Both the position numbers and the translations under genes were made by a program. The notes below the pieces were generated by a model that ran no database searches, was not told where the DNA came from, and was given only the letters and a program-made list of their open reading frames with translations. From Bacteroidales bacterium (GTDB taxonomy: Bacteria; Bacteroidota; Bacteroidia; Bacteroidales; UBA932), in NCBI GenBank assembly GCA_009784635.1, contig WRBG01000101.1, positions 1 through 7,279 of the forward strand: a stretch of 7,279 nt of DNA. Direction: 5' to 3'. Below are positions 5,866 through 7,279 of the stretch, one piece after another; the first letter of the stretch is position 1; each line of letters begins with the position of its first letter.

Positions 5866-5929
5866 AATTTTTTTCCAAATATAGATATATTTTGCTTATC
5901 TTTGAATCCTTATTCGATAAATCAAAAAG
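5866..5929. promoter_or_regulatory. divergent promoter region for CPBP-manA and nitroreductase
   Basis: On the plus strand, TATCTTTG at 5897-5904 matches the Bacteroidetes -7 consensus TAnnTTTG exactly and would give a leader of roughly 20 nt for the nitroreductase. The -33 position holds only T-rich sequence (5871-5875). On the minus strand, TATATTTG (plus-strand CAAATATA, 5876-5883) also matches exactly and points to CPBP; its -33 position (TTCA, plus-strand 5903-5906) is a poor match. The two promoters interleave within 64 bases, so polymerase binding at one should interfere with the other. Confidence 0.55.
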
Positions 5930-6448
5930 ATGAATAACCTAACCAAACTTGTTTTGAGGCGAAAAAGCATACGCCGGTTTGCCGAATGTTCCATATCGGA
6001 TCTGCAAATCAATACCATGTTAAAGGCTGCCATGGCGGCGCCTACTGCCAAAAATGCCCAACCTTGGCATTTTGTGGTGGTAGAAGACCTCGGTATGCTC
6101 CAATATTTGTCGGAACGCCTGCCTTATGCAAAAATGCTGTCTTCTGCCACTTTAGCTATTGTAATATGCGGAGACACCCGTGTACATACGGGGGAAGGCG
6201 CCAATAACTGGATACTTGACTGTGCGGCAGCTACCCAAAACCTCTTGCTGGTAGCAGAATCCATGGATTTCGGGGCGGTCTGGACCGGCTGCTATCCATA
6301 TAAAGAGCGTATAGATACGGTTCGCGAGGCCCTAAAACTTCCGGATTACATGGTGCCCCTCAATGTGATTCCGGTTGGCGCGCCTATGGGTAACGAGCGC
6401 CCTTTGGATAAATGGAAACCGGAGCGGATACACAAAGAACAGTGGTAG
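5930..6448 (+). CDS. FMN-dependent nitroreductase family protein
   Basis: The 172-residue protein has the compact layout of the nitroreductase superfamily, cytoplasmic flavoenzymes that use NAD(P)H to reduce nitro groups, quinones or other acceptors, usually as dimers sharing FMN. FMN-contact patches are visible: RRKSIRRF (10-17), APTAKNAQPWHFVVV (37-51), the NWILDCAAATQNLLL helix (93-107), GAVWTGCYP (115-123) and VIPVGAPMG (146-154). The C-terminal KPERIHKEQW is also typical. The length is short but normal for this subgroup, common in anaerobes. The ATG at 5930 follows a -7 promoter element and agrees with the family N-terminus. The gene is alone on its strand, and its TAG lies in a stem-loop shared with the convergent gene. 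The natural substrate cannot be told from sequence. Confidence 0.9.
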   Translation: MNNLTKLVLRRKSIRRFAECSISDLQINTMLKAAMAAPTAKNAQPWHFVVVEDLGMLQYLSERLPYAKMLSSATLAIVICGDTRVHTGEGANNWILDCAAATQNLLLVAESMDFGAVWTGCYPYKERIDTVREALKLPDYMVPLNVIPVGAPMGNERPLDKWKPERIHKEQW

Positions 6449-6465
6449 CCGGTTATTACTGGCTA
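6446..6465. terminator. stem-loop between convergent genes, possible bidirectional terminator
   Basis: TAGCCGGT (6446-6453) pairs with ACTGGCTA (6458-6465) across a TATT loop: eight pairs, one of them G-T. The stem begins with the nitroreductase TAG, and its far arm begins within the TTA (6456-6458) that is the stop of the minus-strand gene. No strong T-run follows on either strand, so efficient intrinsic termination is uncertain. Confidence 0.45.
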
Positions 6466-7130
6466 CAGTATGTAAATAAACGGATGAGGTCTTCTCCATT
6501 GGAAAAGTTTACCGGTTCTTGCTTGAGATAGTCTTTCAAGCCCGGTCTCTGTCTGCCAAAAACTCTGGTAAACCCGGACCTGTTGGCCAGTCGGTACCTC
6601 CTTGCGGCATAAATGTAGTAAGTGTCTGTTTTAAAATATATTGCATCTTGTGCAAGCGATAAGGAGAAATAATTTGGGTCCGCTGTTATAGCAGAATAGG
6701 AGGTGATGGATGTAGTGGAAGAAGTTGTCCCGTAGGCGCCATGTTTTTTGATATCACCGACTTTGTACTGTCGGTGTACTAAAAACTCAACTCCGGAATC
6801 GTCCGCGAGGATTTCCAGATAGCCTTTAGGCGTCTGTTTAAATATGCGTTTCCCAAAAACAATAAACTGAACGACATCTCCTAATGCTAAAATTGTTCCG
6901 GTTGGGTCAATGAACTCCATTTCTCCGGTGAGGGCATTGTAGTTCATTTGCACTTCAAAAGATTCATGCTGGCGAAACACGCGGGCATTTTGAAATTCGG
7001 GAAACAGATACTTGCCGGAAACCGATATCTGATTGATGTCCTCTCCGAATTTTACAGTAACCGGTTCTTGTCCATGTACATGTATTTCAGTCAAAAAGAA
7101 CAGAATAATCGGGAAAAATAGTTTTTTCAT
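6456..7130 (-). CDS. secreted protein of unknown function
   Basis: The 224-residue protein starts with a clear signal peptide (MKK, a Phe/Leu/Ile-rich core, likely cleavage near residue 20 after HVHG), so it should be exported to the periplasm or beyond. There is no lipobox cysteine. The mature N-terminal half reads as beta strands: SGKYLFPEFQNARV (38-51), a conserved-looking MNYNALTGEMEFID stretch (62-75) and ALGDVVQFIVFGKRIF (82-97). A Thr/Ser-rich linker lies at about 135-149. The C-terminal part, FTRVFGRQRPGLKDYLKQE then NFSNGEDLIRLFTYC (187-222), looks like a short helical segment. The pattern resembles uncharacterised secreted proteins widespread in Bacteroidetes, but I know no assigned function. 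The start lies 51 bases after the end of the upstream transporter gene, with no convincing promoter between them, so the two may be cotranscribed. Confidence 0.8.
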   Translation of the reverse strand: MKKLFFPIILFFLTEIHVHGQEPVTVKFGEDINQISVSGKYLFPEFQNARVFRQHESFEVQMNYNALTGEMEFIDPTGTILALGDVVQFIVFGKRIFKQTPKGYLEILADDSGVEFLVHRQYKVGDIKKHGAYGTTSSTTSITSYSAITADPNYFSLSLAQDAIYFKTDTYYIYAARRYRLANRSGFTRVFGRQRPGLKDYLKQEPVNFSNGEDLIRLFTYCSQ

Positions 7131-7181
7131 GGCGGTATAAAATGGTTGTTACCTACGTATTTGCTACAAAAATCATGCCGA

Positions 7182-7279
7182 TTATCGGATAAAGAAACAG
7201 GCTACCCCCAACACACAGAGGATGGCGCCCAGTACCTCTATCCATTTGGGCCTTTGTTTGTAGATGAGGACGTAAGGAA
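7182..7279 (-). CDS. C-terminal fragment of probable DMT/EamA-like membrane transporter
   Basis: The minus-strand frame enters from the right edge and gives 31 residues before the TAA (plus-strand 7182-7184). A short basic loop (IYKQRPKW) is followed by one hydrophobic span (IEVLGAILCVLGVACFFI) and a terminal Arg. A charged loop leading into a final helix with a LGAILxxLGV pattern is characteristic of the last transmembrane helix of drug/metabolite transporter (EamA or SMR-like) proteins. Too little is present to name the subfamily or substrate, and another polytopic protein is possible. The start of the gene lies outside the window. Confidence 0.45.
   Translation of the reverse strand, partial: PYVLIYKQRPKWIEVLGAILCVLGVACFFIR

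Noticed and set aside
1..7279. Search for CRISPR, insertion sequences, tRNA or rRNA, attachment sites and toxin-antitoxin pairs
   Set aside because: No spaced direct repeats, transposase motifs, RNA-gene cores or small paired genes were seen on reading both strands.

Overview
The window looks like a chromosomal housekeeping segment from a member of the phylum Bacteroidetes (Bacteroidota), probably order Bacteroidales. The reasons are promoters of the TTTG-N19-21-TAnnTTTG type, a SlyD-like FKBP with a cysteine-bearing tail, a clostripain-family lipoprotein, a BF3164/TolB-like propeller fragment, and the absence of strong purine-rich Shine-Dalgarno sites. Base composition is moderate from about position 700 onward and visibly more A+T-rich before that. 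No transposase, integrase, CRISPR array, tRNA, rRNA or phage gene is visible.

Layout. (1) Positions 1-410 hold the 3' end of a propeller-like, probably surface-associated protein. A 289-base A+T-rich gap follows, with two short overlapping frames that may be a gene remnant. (2) Positions 700-2438 on the plus strand hold a SlyD-type peptidyl-prolyl isomerase joined by a TAATG stop/start overlap to a secreted clostripain-like (C11) lipoprotein protease. (3) Positions 2426-4061 on the plus strand start with a near-consensus Bacteroidetes promoter, then a leader of about 70 nt with a strong hairpin, then rplY (L25/CTC), pth and an Hsp15-like S4 protein, all overlapping. These three fit a ribosome and peptidyl-tRNA quality-control operon: L25 binds 5S rRNA, Pth recycles dropped-off peptidyl-tRNA, and the Hsp15 family binds 50S subunits carrying stalled nascent chains. 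(4) Positions 5865-4058 on the minus strand hold a CPBP intramembrane protease translationally coupled through ATGA to a class I mannose-6-phosphate isomerase, which converges on the S4 gene with both stop codons sharing one TTAA. (5) Position 5930 on the plus strand starts a nitroreductase, expressed divergently from CPBP out of a 64-base promoter region. (6) The minus strand from 7279 to 6456 holds the last 31 codons of a probable DMT-type transporter, then a secreted protein of unknown function. A stem-loop containing both stop codons separates this protein from the nitroreductase.

I found no convincing new multi-gene defence or mobile system. The sequence-level oddities most worth checking are a perfect 14-bp inverted repeat inside pth, a G9 homopolymer at the conserved Trp-Gly-Gly near the start of manA, and the structured leader of rplY, which could be an L25 autoregulatory element.
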